A stretch of 64,000 nucleotides of DNA from Bifidobacterium simiiventris (GTDB lineage Bacteria > Actinomycetota > Actinomycetes > Actinomycetales > Bifidobacteriaceae), in assembly GCF_019331715.1 (NCBI RefSeq), contig NZ_JAHBBG010000001.1, forward strand, positions 62,001-126,000. Reading direction: 5' to 3'. Below are positions 17,340-27,354 of this stretch, one piece after another; within the stretch, counting starts at the first letter, position 1, and each line of letters starts with the position of its first letter. The notes under the pieces were generated by a model that saw only the letters and a list, made by a program, of their open reading frames with translations, was not told where the DNA came from and made no database searches. A program made the translations under genes and the position numbers.

Positions 17340-17355
17340 GTTTCTTCGTCGAAAC
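17340..17355. promoter_or_regulatory. Inverted repeat upstream of the binding-protein gene
   Basis: GTTTC and GAAAC flank six bases with a CG centre, about 30 bp before the start codon. It differs from the ACTAAAGCG operator, so a second regulator or an mRNA feature is possible. No clear promoter hexamers lie with it; the operon may also be read through from the GH38 gene upstream. Confidence 0.3.
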
Positions 17356-17457
17356 GTGTGGTGATGCGGGCCGGAAAAGGCCGCGTTGGGTGAAATCCGC
17401 GGCGTGCGCGCTGCGGATCGGGTTGATGGTTGAGTTATGTGGTTGGTTGGGTTGGGG

Positions 17458-17491
17458 TCGGCTCCGGGAAAGGGATAGGTCCCGGAGCCGA
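17458..17491. terminator. Perfect 12-bp stem hairpin after GH38 gene 1
   Basis: TCGGCTCCGGGA and TCCCGGAGCCGA pair perfectly around a 10-base loop, 18 bp past the GH38 stop codon. There is no U-tract, so it may be partial and allow transcription into the transporter operon. Confidence 0.7.
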
Positions 17492-17509
17492 AATCTTGTG
17501 CTGTTGCCG

Positions 17510-20500
17510 TTAGGCGCGCGACAGGCGCAGTGTGGTCAGCTGGAACGGCTTGAGCGCGAGCCTGGCGCCTTCGGCCTGCTGCTTGCCGCCGACGAGTCCG
17601 GCGGGTTCGTCCGCGTAGGATTCGTCCTGTTCGAGCGTGTTGGTCTCGCGCACCTGCCAGCCGGACAGCGGCCCGGATGCGTGCAGCGTGGCTTCGGCCT
17701 TGGCGCCGGCGGCCTCGTAGAGGCGGACGATCACGTCGCCCGAAGCGTCGTCGGCGAGCTTGATCCAGTCGATGACCGGTGTGCCTTCCGCGGCTTCGAT
17801 CGTGACCGGCGAGCCGATGGCGGGCATGTTCTCGAGCACGGGCGCGTTGATCTCGCCGGCCGCGGCGACGAGCGGCGCGATGTCGGCGCACGGCAGCACG
17901 GTCCAGTCGAACTCGTGGCGGCCGATGTCGGTGCGCGGGTCGGGCGCGGTGGGCGCGGCGACGAGCGAGAGTCGGACCATGGTGCCGGCGATCGCGCCGT
18001 CATGGTCGCGCAGCGAGCTGACGTCGGAGCCGTAGGTCGAGCCGTTGGCCACGCCGATGCCGTAGGACGAGTCGTGGATGCGCACGAAGCGGTGCGAGCA
18101 GCTTTCGAACATCGCCTCGTCGCCTTCGGTGTTCTTGACGATCGGGCGTTCGATGAGGCCGTACTGGCATTCGTACTGTGCACGGGTGGCGGTCAGGGTC
18201 ATCGGCACGTCGACCTTGAGCAGCTTCTCGGGCACGTTCCAGTCGACGTCCGCGTGGAAGTCGAGCTGGCTCTTGCCCGGGCGCAGGGTGATGGTCGTGG
18301 CGATCCGGTCGGTGCGGAAGGCGTTGACGGTGCGGATCACCGCGGTGCCGTCGGCGGCGGTTTCGACCGATTCGATCTCGCCGTCCTCGAGCGGGGTGGC
18401 GCACAGGAAGGCGTCGCGTTCCACGTCCCAGGCGTCGAACACGCCGGGTTCGTCCTTGAGGATCTCGTAGCGGCCGAGCGAGGCGTCCTTGGCGACCGTT
18501 TCGCGGCCGGTCTTCAGGTCGATCATCGAGTCGATGGTGCCGTTGGCGGCGATGTGCGCGCGCAGCAGGCCGTTGTCGATCGTGACGGTGCCGTCGTCGT
18601 GGCGTTCGATCGCGACCGGCTCGCCGTTCGCGTCCACACTGGCCGGGGTCCATGCGCCGACTTCGGCGAACTGGCTGATGCGGGCGCGGGCGATGCGCGC
18701 GGCGTCAGGGTTGGCGGCGGCGATGGCCTCGATGGCCTCCTGCGCGATCTCGTGCAGGCGCTTCAGGTCGCGGGCGTAGTCCTCGCGGGCCACGCGGTGC
18801 GCCCATTCGATCGCGGAGCCGGGCAGGATGTCGTGGAACTGGTTGAGCAGCAGCGTCTTCCAGATGCGGTCGATGTCGGCCTGCGGGAACGTGTAGTCCT
18901 TGTTTTCGAGCGCGGCGAGCGTGCCGAGGTATTCGACCGAACGCAGCGCGGATTCGCTCTTGCGGCAGCCGCGCTTCATCTCCTGCTGGGAGGTGAGGGT
19001 CTTGCGGTGCAGTTCGAAGTAGAACTCGCCCTTCCAGCGCGGCATCTCGTCGCCGGCCTCGGCCTTCATCTCGGATTCGGCCTTGGCGAAGAAGTCGTCC
19101 GGCGTGCCGTATTCGACCTTCGGCATGCCTTCGAAGCTTTCGAAGCGGTGTTCGCGCATCGCCATCTCGCGGATCGGGCCGCCGCCGCCGTCGCCGTAGC
19201 CGAACAGCAGGATGCCGCGGTCGGAGGTGTCCTTGTCCTTGTAGTTGCGCTGCACGTACGCCATGTCGTGACCGGACATGTCGGAGTCGTACTTGTCGGC
19301 CGGCGGGAAGTGGGTGAAGATCTGCGAGCCGTCGACGCCCTCCCACATGAACGAGTGGTGCGGCAGGCGGGTGGTGTCGTTCCAGCACAGCTTCTGGGTG
19401 AGGAACCACGAGTAGCCGCTTCGCTTGGCGATCTGCGGCCAGGCGCCGGTGTAGCCGAAGCTGTCCGGCAGCCAGATGCCGTTCGGAGTCACGCCGAGCT
19501 TGTCCTTGAAGTAGCGCTTGCCGTAGGAGATCTGGCGGATGAGGGATTCGCCGCACGGGATGGTGCCGTCGGATTCGACCCACATGCCGCCGACCGGGAT
19601 GAAGCGGCCTTCGGCGATGCGCTCCTTGACGCGTTCGAACAGGTCGGGGTGGCGTTCCTCGAGCCAGGCGAAGTGCTGGGCGGCGCTCATCACGTAGGTG
19701 AAGTTCGGGTCGATGTCCATCAGGGCGAGGGCGTTGGAGACGGTGCGGCCGACCTTGCGTTCGGTCTCGCGCACCGGCCACAGCCATGCGGAGTCGATGT
19801 GGGAGTGGCCCATCGCGGTCAGGGTCATCGCGGAGGCGTTGGCCGGGGAGGACATCACCTTGTCGAGGGCCTTGCGTGCCGGCGCGAGGGTGGCGTAGTC
19901 CTTCTCGTCCCACAGGTTGATGGAGCGCTGCATGGCCTTGGCGAGCTTCCAATAGCGCGGGTCGGCGTCGTTCATGTTCTCGAGCGAGCCGGTGATCACG
20001 TCGAGGTCGGCCCAGTAGTCGAACATGTCCTGGTCGAGCGCGGCGATGTCGATGGAGCTGAACTCGTAGCGTTCGTCGGCCTTGCCGGTGGGCTTGGTGC
20101 CCAGTTCGGTGACGGTGAACGAGGGGACGTTCGGGTTGTACGCGCCTTCGACGTAGATGACGAAGGAGCCGTCCGGGTTGACGACGCGGTCGCGCGTGCC
20201 GTCGGCCTTGACCAGCGGCATCCAGTGGTTGCGCGGGTGGAGGGCCTTGATGACGGTGCCGTCGGCGCGGTAGGCCAGCGCCTCGATGTGGCCGCCGACC
20301 GGCCATTCGAGCCAGCCGAGGTTGAACACCAGTTCGATGGCGCGGCCTGCGGGCAGGTCGACCGGCAGCTGGCCTTCGACGCGCATCCAGGTGGTGCCCC
20401 ACGAGGTGCCCCACGGCTCGCCGACGGCGAGCGGCTTGAAGTCGACCTGTCCGGACACGGCGCGGGTGATGAAGTCGGCGGGCATCTCCGGCTCGCCCGG

Positions 20501-20614
20501 GTTCATGACCGCGCCGACGGCGCACTGCGCCAGCGTCTGGTGGATATGCGGCCAGACGCGCTCGCGCATGACGCGCTTGCAGCGGTCGATCTCACGATTG
20601 ACTTTCAGCAGCAT
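17510..20614 (-). CDS. GH38 alpha-mannosidase (copy 1)
   Basis: This zinc-dependent retaining alpha-mannosidase of 1034 residues has no signal peptide and so acts inside the cell. Family marks are the metal site HSHIDSAWLWPVRET and the nucleophile aspartate in WLPDSFGYTGAWPQ, followed by the C-terminal beta domains. The start at 20614 has AGAGGAGAG just upstream; the frame is open 69 bases further without a better site. It has its own promoter with two identical operators. It is one of three diverged paralogues that may prefer different alpha-1,2/1,3/1,6 linkages. Confidence 0.93.
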   Translation of the reverse strand: MLLKVNREIDRCKRVMRERVWPHIHQTLAQCAVGAVMNPGEPEMPADFITRAVSGQVDFKPLAVGEPWGTSWGTTWMRVEGQLPVDLPAGRAIELVFNLGWLEWPVGGHIEALAYRADGTVIKALHPRNHWMPLVKADGTRDRVVNPDGSFVIYVEGAYNPNVPSFTVTELGTKPTGKADERYEFSSIDIAALDQDMFDYWADLDVITGSLENMNDADPRYWKLAKAMQRSINLWDEKDYATLAPARKALDKVMSSPANASAMTLTAMGHSHIDSAWLWPVRETERKVGRTVSNALALMDIDPNFTYVMSAAQHFAWLEERHPDLFERVKERIAEGRFIPVGGMWVESDGTIPCGESLIRQISYGKRYFKDKLGVTPNGIWLPDSFGYTGAWPQIAKRSGYSWFLTQKLCWNDTTRLPHHSFMWEGVDGSQIFTHFPPADKYDSDMSGHDMAYVQRNYKDKDTSDRGILLFGYGDGGGGPIREMAMREHRFESFEGMPKVEYGTPDDFFAKAESEMKAEAGDEMPRWKGEFYFELHRKTLTSQQEMKRGCRKSESALRSVEYLGTLAALENKDYTFPQADIDRIWKTLLLNQFHDILPGSAIEWAHRVAREDYARDLKRLHEIAQEAIEAIAAANPDAARIARARISQFAEVGAWTPASVDANGEPVAIERHDDGTVTIDNGLLRAHIAANGTIDSMIDLKTGRETVAKDASLGRYEILKDEPGVFDAWDVERDAFLCATPLEDGEIESVETAADGTAVIRTVNAFRTDRIATTITLRPGKSQLDFHADVDWNVPEKLLKVDVPMTLTATRAQYECQYGLIERPIVKNTEGDEAMFESCSHRFVRIHDSSYGIGVANGSTYGSDVSSLRDHDGAIAGTMVRLSLVAAPTAPDPRTDIGRHEFDWTVLPCADIAPLVAAAGEINAPVLENMPAIGSPVTIEAAEGTPVIDWIKLADDASGDVIVRLYEAAGAKAEATLHASGPLSGWQVRETNTLEQDESYADEPAGLVGGKQQAEGARLALKPFQLTTLRLSRA

Positions 20615-20650
20615 GGCTCTCCTCTGTTGTGATATCTGCTCTTCGCTGAG

Positions 20651-20707
20651 ACTAAAGCGATTTAGTGGACCGCCGTGGTCCATCGCCGGTTACTAAAGCG
20701 ATTTAGT
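20651..20707. promoter_or_regulatory. Two LacI-type operators in front of GH38 gene 1
   Basis: ACTAAAGCGATTTAGT occurs twice (20651-20666 and 20692-20707), identical in sequence and 41 bp apart centre to centre, about four helical turns. The distal copy abuts the -10 hexamer. The layout suits cooperative binding or a short repression loop by the LacI protein encoded at 6041-7126. Confidence 0.82.
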
Positions 20708-20710
20708 TAG

Positions 20711-20739
20711 AGGATAACACGATACTCGCATGTTTGCAA
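20711..20739 (-). promoter_or_regulatory. Promoter of GH38 gene 1
   Basis: On the minus strand TTGCAA (20739-20734) and TATCCT (20716-20711) are 17 bases apart. The first operator begins three bases downstream of the -10 element. Confidence 0.6.
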
Positions 20740-20794
20740 ACCAGTTCCCCGCATGTCGCCATACGGCGTGTCGCCGCAAGAAGGCCCACGCATA

Positions 20795-20834
20795 CGCTGA
20801 GGGCTCCCCTCTGGTTCGAGGAGAGCCCTCAGCG
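20795..20834. terminator. Hairpin downstream of GH38 gene 2
   Basis: CGCTGAGGGCTC and GAGCCCTCAGCG form a 12-bp stem around a 16-base inner region that can pair further. It lies 16 bp past the stop codon of the GH38 gene at 20851. Confidence 0.75.
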
Positions 20835-20850
20835 ACGGATCGCCGCGGAA

Positions 20851-23800
20851 CTAGCGGCAAATGCGCAGCGTGGCGAGCTGGAACGGGGCGAGCGCGATCG
20901 ACGCGCCGTCGGCCGGCACCGCATCGTCGCCCGAAGCGAGCGCGCGTGGCAGTTCGGCGTCAAGTCCCGGCTCCTCCATCAACGTCACCTCCCGCACGCT
21001 TGCGCCGGCGAGCGCGCCGTCGAGTCGCAGCGTGGCGGTGGCGTTGCCGCCGGCGGCCTCGTAGACGCGCACGATGAGGTCGTCGGAACCGTCGTCGGCG
21101 AGCTTGATCCAGTCGAGCACGGGCGCGCCGGTCACGTCGGCGAGCGTCACGAGCGGCGCGATGGCGGGCAGCTGGCCTACGACGGGACTGTTGAGGCGTG
21201 ACGCTTCGGTGAGCACGGCGCCCATCGGCGCCCCGGCGACCACGCTCCATGCGAACGAGTGCTCGCCCTGGTCGGTGCGCGGGTCCGGGTAGAGCGGCGC
21301 GGACAGCAGCGACAGGCGGATCATGGTGCCGCGGCCGGTGCCGTGCGCCGCGTCCTCGTGGATGGGGCTGACGTCGGAGCCGTAGGTGGACGCGTTGACG
21401 ACGGCGGCCGCGTAGCCGGAATCGGCGATACGTACGAAGCGGTGGGTGCAGCTTTCGAACTTGGCGTCGTCGGAGCGTGTGTTCTTGTTGATCGGGCGTT
21501 CGACGATGCCGTACTGGCATTCGTACTGCGCGTTGACGGCCTGCACGCCGACCGGCAGGTCGACCTTGAGGAACTTCTCGACCGCGTGCCAGTCCACGTC
21601 TGCGGCGAAGTCGAGCGTGTCCGCGCCCGGCCGCAACGTGATCGCCGTGCGGATCTCGACGCCCTGAGCCCTGGTGACGACGTGCACGACCGCACTGCCG
21701 TCCGCGCCCGTTTCGACGCCTTCCACGCTCGCGTCGTCCAGGCCGTTCGCGGTGAGGAACGCGTCGCGCTGGATGTCCCAGGCGTCCCAGTGGAACGGTT
21801 CGTCCTTGAGCAGCTCGTAGCGGCCGAGGCGCGTGCCGGCGGGCACGAGTTCGCGCCCTGCGGCCAGGTCGGTCAGCGAGGAGACGGTGCCGTCCGGTTC
21901 GACGCGCACGCGCAGCCGTCCGTTGTCGAGGATCGTCGCCTCGCCGTCGTGCGTGACGGACACTTCGCCGTCGGCGACATGCGCGACGCCGGCCGCCGGA
22001 CGCACGGTCCATGCGTCGCAGATCTCACGCGAGTACGGGGTGATCACCGCGTCCGCGACCGTCGCGTCGTCCGGTTCGGCCGCGGCGATCGCGCGTCCGG
22101 CTTCGAGCGTGATCTCGCGCAGCCGGGCGATGTCGCGCGCGTATTCGGTGCGCGCCTGACGGTGCACCCATGCGATCGCGGAGCCGGGCAGGATGTCGTG
22201 GAACTGGTTCAGGAGCAGCGTCTTCCAGATGCGGTCCATCTCCTCGCGCGGGTAGACGTAGTCCGGGTTCTTGACGCGGGCCGCGGCGCACAGGTATTCG
22301 GTCACGCGCAGCATGGCCTCCTCGTTTCGACAGCCGCGTTTCATGTCCTGCTGGGCGGTCAGGGTGCCGCGGTGCAGTTCGAGGTACAGTTCGCCCTTGA
22401 ACACCGGGGTCTCGCCGCGCGCGTCGTCGACGATATCCTTGCGCACGCGGTCGAACAGCTGGTCGGGCGTGCCGAAGTCGATCTTCGGGGCGCCGGCGAG
22501 GTCGCGGTCGCGGCGGATGCGCGCGGTCATCTCGCGGGTGGGGCCGCCGCCGCCATCGCCGAAGCCGTACAGCAGGATCGCGTTGCGCGACAGGTCCTTG
22601 TCGAGGAAGTTGCGCTGCGAGTACATGAGCTCGTGCATGCTCATGGACGAGCAGTACGTGTCGGACGGCGGGAAGTGCGTGAGGATGCGCGTGCCGTCGA
22701 CGCCCTCCCACATGAACGAGTGGTGCGGGAACTTGGTGCAGTCGTTCCACGAGATCTTCTGCGTGAGGAACCAGTCGAAGCCGGCGCGGCGCGCGATCTG
22801 CGGCCACGAGCCGGTGTAGCCGAAGCTGTCGGGCAGCCAGATGCCGCGCGGGGTCACGCCCAGGTGCTCCTTGAAGTAGCGGCGGCCGAACGTGATCTGG
22901 CGGATGAGCGATTCGCCGGAGGGGATCATGTTGTCGGATTCGACCCACATGCCGCCGACCGGGATGAACCGACCCTCCTTCACGCGTTCCATCATGCGGC
23001 GGAACAGGTCGGGATGCTCGGTCTCGAGCCACTCGTACTGCTGGGCGGAGCTCATCGCGTACTTGAAGTCCGGGTCCTCGTCCATCAGGGCGAGCACGTT
23101 GGACACCGTGCGGGCGACCTTGCGGCGGGTTTCGCGCACCGGCCACAGCCATGCGGAGTCGATGTGCGCGTGGCCGATGGCGATGTGGCTGATCGCGCTG
23201 GACGACGCGTGCTCCGCCAGCACGCCGGCAAGTTCGCCGCGGGCCGTGGAGAGCGTGCCGGCGATGTCGCGTTCGTCGTAGGCGTTGAGCGAGCGCTGCA
23301 GGGCCTTGGCGAGCTGCCAGTAGCGCGGGTCGTCGTCCTTGAGCTCGCGCATCAGGGACTCCACGGTTTCGAGGTCCATGTAGTAGGCGAACACGTCCTC
23401 GTTGAACACGGTGACGTCCATACGGCTCAGCGTGTACGGGAAGTCGTATTGGCCGGTCGGTCCTTCGCCGAGTTCGGTGGGCGAGAACGGGGTCGGGCCC
23501 TCGACGAACGGGTTGGCGGCCGCTTCGATGTAAACGGTGAAGTCGCCGTTCTCGTCGAGGTCGACGGTGCTGGTGCCGTCGGCGTAGACGAGCGGGATCC
23601 AGTGGTTCTTCGGGTTCGCGGACTTGATCGCGGTGCCGTCGGCGCGGTAGACGAGCCCTTCGGACTGGAAGCCGGGGCCGCGGTGGCCGAGCCAGCCGAG
23701 ATCGACCTCGAGTTCGACCTTGCGTCCCCTGGTCGCCTCGCGGTCGATGCGACCGGTGACCTCGAACCACGTGGTGCCCCACGTGGTGCCCCACGTGCCG

Positions 23801-23994
23801 GGGATGGAGAACGGTTTGAATTCGACTTCGCCGGCGCGCACCTTGGCGAGGAATTCGCCTGACGGCACGGGTTCGCCGGGGTTGTCGTGCGCGCGCAGCG
23901 TGCAGGCGCTCAGGGTGGTGTGGATGTGCGGTTCGACGCGCTGCCACATGACGCGGTCGCATCGGTCGAGCTGCTGGTTGGGCATGAGGAACAT
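20851..23994 (-). CDS. GH38 alpha-mannosidase (copy 2)
   Basis: This cytosolic alpha-mannosidase of 1047 residues has the metal motif GHAHIDSAWLWPVRET and the nucleophile in WLPDSFGYTGSWPQIARR. It is closer in sequence to copy 3 than to copy 1 (shared GIWLPDSFGYTG, ELYLELHRGTLTAQQDMKRGC and similar blocks). The ATG at 23994 is chosen to match the MFL start of copy 3, with AAAGGAG eleven bases upstream; ATG at 23985 is an alternative. No ACTAAAGCG operator is visible in its 140-bp leader, unlike the other two copies. Confidence 0.92.
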   Translation of the reverse strand: MFLMPNQQLDRCDRVMWQRVEPHIHTTLSACTLRAHDNPGEPVPSGEFLAKVRAGEVEFKPFSIPGTWGTTWGTTWFEVTGRIDREATRGRKVELEVDLGWLGHRGPGFQSEGLVYRADGTAIKSANPKNHWIPLVYADGTSTVDLDENGDFTVYIEAAANPFVEGPTPFSPTELGEGPTGQYDFPYTLSRMDVTVFNEDVFAYYMDLETVESLMRELKDDDPRYWQLAKALQRSLNAYDERDIAGTLSTARGELAGVLAEHASSSAISHIAIGHAHIDSAWLWPVRETRRKVARTVSNVLALMDEDPDFKYAMSSAQQYEWLETEHPDLFRRMMERVKEGRFIPVGGMWVESDNMIPSGESLIRQITFGRRYFKEHLGVTPRGIWLPDSFGYTGSWPQIARRAGFDWFLTQKISWNDCTKFPHHSFMWEGVDGTRILTHFPPSDTYCSSMSMHELMYSQRNFLDKDLSRNAILLYGFGDGGGGPTREMTARIRRDRDLAGAPKIDFGTPDQLFDRVRKDIVDDARGETPVFKGELYLELHRGTLTAQQDMKRGCRNEEAMLRVTEYLCAAARVKNPDYVYPREEMDRIWKTLLLNQFHDILPGSAIAWVHRQARTEYARDIARLREITLEAGRAIAAAEPDDATVADAVITPYSREICDAWTVRPAAGVAHVADGEVSVTHDGEATILDNGRLRVRVEPDGTVSSLTDLAAGRELVPAGTRLGRYELLKDEPFHWDAWDIQRDAFLTANGLDDASVEGVETGADGSAVVHVVTRAQGVEIRTAITLRPGADTLDFAADVDWHAVEKFLKVDLPVGVQAVNAQYECQYGIVERPINKNTRSDDAKFESCTHRFVRIADSGYAAAVVNASTYGSDVSPIHEDAAHGTGRGTMIRLSLLSAPLYPDPRTDQGEHSFAWSVVAGAPMGAVLTEASRLNSPVVGQLPAIAPLVTLADVTGAPVLDWIKLADDGSDDLIVRVYEAAGGNATATLRLDGALAGASVREVTLMEEPGLDAELPRALASGDDAVPADGASIALAPFQLATLRICR

Positions 23995-24089
23995 GCTGGT
24001 TTCGGCTCCTTTGCTGATGATGTTAGTTGGTGTTGGTCTGGTTGACATTATGGTGACGCCGGTGCCATGTCGGCCGACGCCCGCGAATG

Positions 24090-24127
24090 AGGCCGTCCGC
24101 TCCCCGGTCCGGGAGGCGGGACGGCCT
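24090..24127. terminator. Hairpin downstream of GH38 gene 3
   Basis: AGGCCGTCC and GGACGGCCT enclose a second internal stem (CTCC/GGAG). It lies 10 bp past the stop codon of the GH38 gene at 24138 and separates it from copy 2. Confidence 0.72.
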
Positions 24128-24137
24128 TGCGTTCGTC

Positions 24138-27100
24138 TCAGCGCGTGATGCGCAGCGTGGCGAGTTGGAACGGCGCGAAGTGCAATGCGGCGCCTTCGAC
24201 CGGCTGTCCGTTCTCGCCCGTGAGCGCGACCGGAAGGTCGGCGGCGATGTCGTCGCCTTCGAGCACGTTCGTTTCGCGCACCGTGGCATTCCTGAGCGCG
24301 TCGGCCACGTGCAGCGTCGCGTCGGCCTGTCCGCCGGCCGCTTCGTACAGTCGGACGATCAGGTCACCGCTGCCGTCGTCAGCCGGTTTCATCCAGTCGA
24401 TCACGACGGCGCCGCGGTGTGTCTCAAGCGAGACAAGCGGTGCGATCGCGGGCACGTCGCGCAGGATCGGCGCGTTGAGTTCGCAGGCCGCGTCGACGGT
24501 GCTTTCGATCGTCGCGTCGGCCACAATCGCCCAGTCGAACTCGTGCGCGCCGATGTCGGTGCGCGGGTCGGGGAAAGTCGGCGCGGACAGCAGCGACAGG
24601 CGGAACATGGTGCCGTTGCCGGTACCGTCCGCAGCATCGCCTCGGATCGGCGCGGCGTCCGATCCGTAGATCGAACCGTTGACGACGGCGGCCGCGTAAC
24701 CGGATTCACGCAGGATCGCGAACCGATTGGTGTCACTTTCGAACTTGGCTTCGTCGGATGCGCTGTTCTTGACGATCGGCCGGGTGACCAGGCCGTACTG
24801 GCAGTCATAGGTCGCCCGGTCGGCGCTGATCGTAAGCGGCAGGTCGACCTTGAGGAAGCGTTCCTTCTCATGCCAGTCGATGTCGGCGTGGACGTCAAGC
24901 CGGCAGGCACCGGGCCGCAATGTGATGGTCGTGTTGACCACGGTCTCGCCGTTGACGGTGCGTACCGTGACGTGCGCCGCACCGTCGTCGCCGGTTTCGG
25001 CGGAGACGATCGAACCGGTGAGGTCATGGCCCATGAGCAGCGATTCGCGTTCGATCTCCCATGCGTCCCAGACGGCGGGTTCGTCCTTGAGCAGTTCGTA
25101 GCGGCCGAGACGGGTTCCGGCCGGCACGAGTTCGCGGCGTGCGGCGATGTCGGTCAGCGACGAGATCGTGCCGTCCGTTTCGACGATCGCCGACAGGAGC
25201 CCATTGTCGATGCGCACGCGGCCGTCGTCCAGCGTCTCGACCGTCGCCGCGGACGCAGTGCGGTCGCCCGCGGACCGGACTTGCCACGACGAACCGTCGG
25301 CTCGGTACTGGCTGATGCGCGCCGTCGGCAGCACGTCGGCCGTCGGGTTCGCCTTGCGCAGCACGGCGCACGCGTCTTCGGCGATCTCGGCGAGCCGGGC
25401 GAGGTCGCGGGCGTAGTCCTCGCGCGCCTCGCGGTGCACCCACGAGATGCCGGAGCCGGGCAGGATGTCGTGGAACTGGTTGAGGAGCAGCGTCTTCCAG
25501 ATGCGGTCCATCTCCTCGCGCGGGTATTCGTAGGCCGGGTCGGCGAGCGTGGCGGCCGCGCCGAGGTATTCGACCGTGCGCAGCAGCGATTCCTCCTTGC
25601 GACAGCCGCGTTTCATGTCCTGCTGCGAGGTGAGCGTGCCGCGGTGCAGTTCGAGGTACAGCTCGCCTTGGTATTCGGGCATTTCCGGACCGGCGTTCGT
25701 CTCGAGCTGGGTGCGGGCCTTGTCGAAGAAGTCGTTCGGACTTTCGATGGTGACCTTGGAGACGCCTTCGAGGTTCTCGTAGCGGTGCAGGTGCTCCATC
25801 ATGTCGCGCGTGGGGCCGCCGCCGCCATCGCCGAATCCGAAGAGGAGCAGCGAACGGTCGGCGAGGTCCTTGTCCTGGAAGTTCTTCTCGGCATAGTCGA
25901 GCTCCTGCACCTTGCACCATGCGGCGTACGTGTCGGACGGCGGGAAGTGGGTGAAGATCGGCGTGCCGTCGATGCCGCGCCACAGGAACGAGTGGTGCGG
26001 GAACTTGGTGGTGTCGTTCCACGAGATCTTCTGCGTGAGGAACCATTCGTATCCGGCGCGGCGCGCGATCTGCGGCCAAGCTCCCGTGTAGCCGAAGCTG
26101 TCGGGCAGCCAGATGCCGCGAGGCTCGACGCCGAGGTGCTCCTTGAAATATCGGCGACCGTAGGAGATCTGGCGGATGAGCGATTCACCCGTGGGCAGCA
26201 TGCCGTCGGCTTCGACCCACATGCCGCCGACGGGGATGAACCGGCCTTCCCTGATGCGCTGGAGCATGCGCCGGTAGATGTCGGGGTGGTCTTCCTCGAG
26301 CCAGGCGTACTGTTGGGCGGAGCTCATCGCGTACTGGAAGTCGGGATCGGCGTCCATGAGCGCGAGCGCGTTCGAGACGGTGCGGGCGACCTTGCGACGG
26401 GTTTCGCGTACCGGCCACAGCCATGCGGAGTCGATGTGCGCGTGGCCGATCGCGCTCACGTTCATGGCGGACGCGTTCGCGGGTTTGGCGAGTACGCCGG
26501 CGAGGGCGCGGCGGGCGGCGTTGACGGAGTCGTGGTCGCGTTCGTCGTGTGCGTTGAGTGCCCGCTGCAGGGCCTTGGCGAGTTGCCAGTAGCGCGGCGA
26601 GGACTTGTCGGCGTAGGTCATGAGCTGGCTGACGACGTCGAGGTCGACGCGCAGGTTCTCGTAGTCGGCGTCGAATTCGGTCAGGTCGGCGGCTTTGAAC
26701 ACGTACGGTTCGTCCGGCTTGCCGGTGGCCTTCTCGCCGAGTTCGGTCTCGATGAACGGGGGTACGCCGAGCAGCAGCGGATTGCTGGCCGCCTCGAGGT
26801 ACAGCGTGAAGCTGCCGTCCTCGGCGATGGGGACTTGAGCGTTGCCGTCCGCATCCATGAACGGCACCCAGATGTTGAGCGGGTGCACGGCCTTGATGGC
26901 GGTGCCGTCGGGCCGGTAGACGAGTCCTTCGATGTGGCCTCCGCAGGAGTGCGGGTACCAGCCGAGGTCGAGGATCAGTTCGAGCGGCTTGCCGGCCGGG
27001 TAGCCTTGCGGCACTTGGCCGGTGAGGCGGAACCAGACGGTGCCCCAGGTGGTGCCCCATTCGCTACCGATGGTGAACGGCTTGAAGTCGATCTCGCCGG

Positions 27101-27260
27101 CGTTGACCTTGGCGAAGAATTCGTCGCTCGGCATCGGCTCGCCGGGAATGTCGAAGGATTCGACGTTCAGGTGTGCGATGACCGGATGGATATGCGGTTG
27201 GACGCGTTGGCGCAGGATGCGCGTGCATCGTTCGAGTTGCTGTTCGGGTTTGAGGAACAT
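24138..27260 (-). CDS. GH38 alpha-mannosidase (copy 3)
   Basis: This cytosolic alpha-mannosidase has 1040 residues. The metal motif GHAHIDSAWLWPVRET, the block GGMWVEADGMLPTGESLIRQ and the nucleophile in WLPDSFGYTGAWPQ are all intact. The ATG at 27260 has AAGG six bases upstream. Its promoter carries a perfect 16-bp LacI-type palindrome. It is the most upstream gene of the N-glycan cluster and ends about 350 bp from the prophage junction. Confidence 0.93.
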   Translation of the reverse strand: MFLKPEQQLERCTRILRQRVQPHIHPVIAHLNVESFDIPGEPMPSDEFFAKVNAGEIDFKPFTIGSEWGTTWGTVWFRLTGQVPQGYPAGKPLELILDLGWYPHSCGGHIEGLVYRPDGTAIKAVHPLNIWVPFMDADGNAQVPIAEDGSFTLYLEAASNPLLLGVPPFIETELGEKATGKPDEPYVFKAADLTEFDADYENLRVDLDVVSQLMTYADKSSPRYWQLAKALQRALNAHDERDHDSVNAARRALAGVLAKPANASAMNVSAIGHAHIDSAWLWPVRETRRKVARTVSNALALMDADPDFQYAMSSAQQYAWLEEDHPDIYRRMLQRIREGRFIPVGGMWVEADGMLPTGESLIRQISYGRRYFKEHLGVEPRGIWLPDSFGYTGAWPQIARRAGYEWFLTQKISWNDTTKFPHHSFLWRGIDGTPIFTHFPPSDTYAAWCKVQELDYAEKNFQDKDLADRSLLLFGFGDGGGGPTRDMMEHLHRYENLEGVSKVTIESPNDFFDKARTQLETNAGPEMPEYQGELYLELHRGTLTSQQDMKRGCRKEESLLRTVEYLGAAATLADPAYEYPREEMDRIWKTLLLNQFHDILPGSGISWVHREAREDYARDLARLAEIAEDACAVLRKANPTADVLPTARISQYRADGSSWQVRSAGDRTASAATVETLDDGRVRIDNGLLSAIVETDGTISSLTDIAARRELVPAGTRLGRYELLKDEPAVWDAWEIERESLLMGHDLTGSIVSAETGDDGAAHVTVRTVNGETVVNTTITLRPGACRLDVHADIDWHEKERFLKVDLPLTISADRATYDCQYGLVTRPIVKNSASDEAKFESDTNRFAILRESGYAAAVVNGSIYGSDAAPIRGDAADGTGNGTMFRLSLLSAPTFPDPRTDIGAHEFDWAIVADATIESTVDAACELNAPILRDVPAIAPLVSLETHRGAVVIDWMKPADDGSGDLIVRLYEAAGGQADATLHVADALRNATVRETNVLEGDDIAADLPVALTGENGQPVEGAALHFAPFQLATLRITR

Positions 27261-27354
27261 CGTTGGCCTTGCACTCCCTTGTCTGTGTGCCGATCGGTCG
27301 GCATGTGTGCGCCGTCCGGCATCGGGCGGCTTCGTCGTTGCGCTCCCACGGTTT

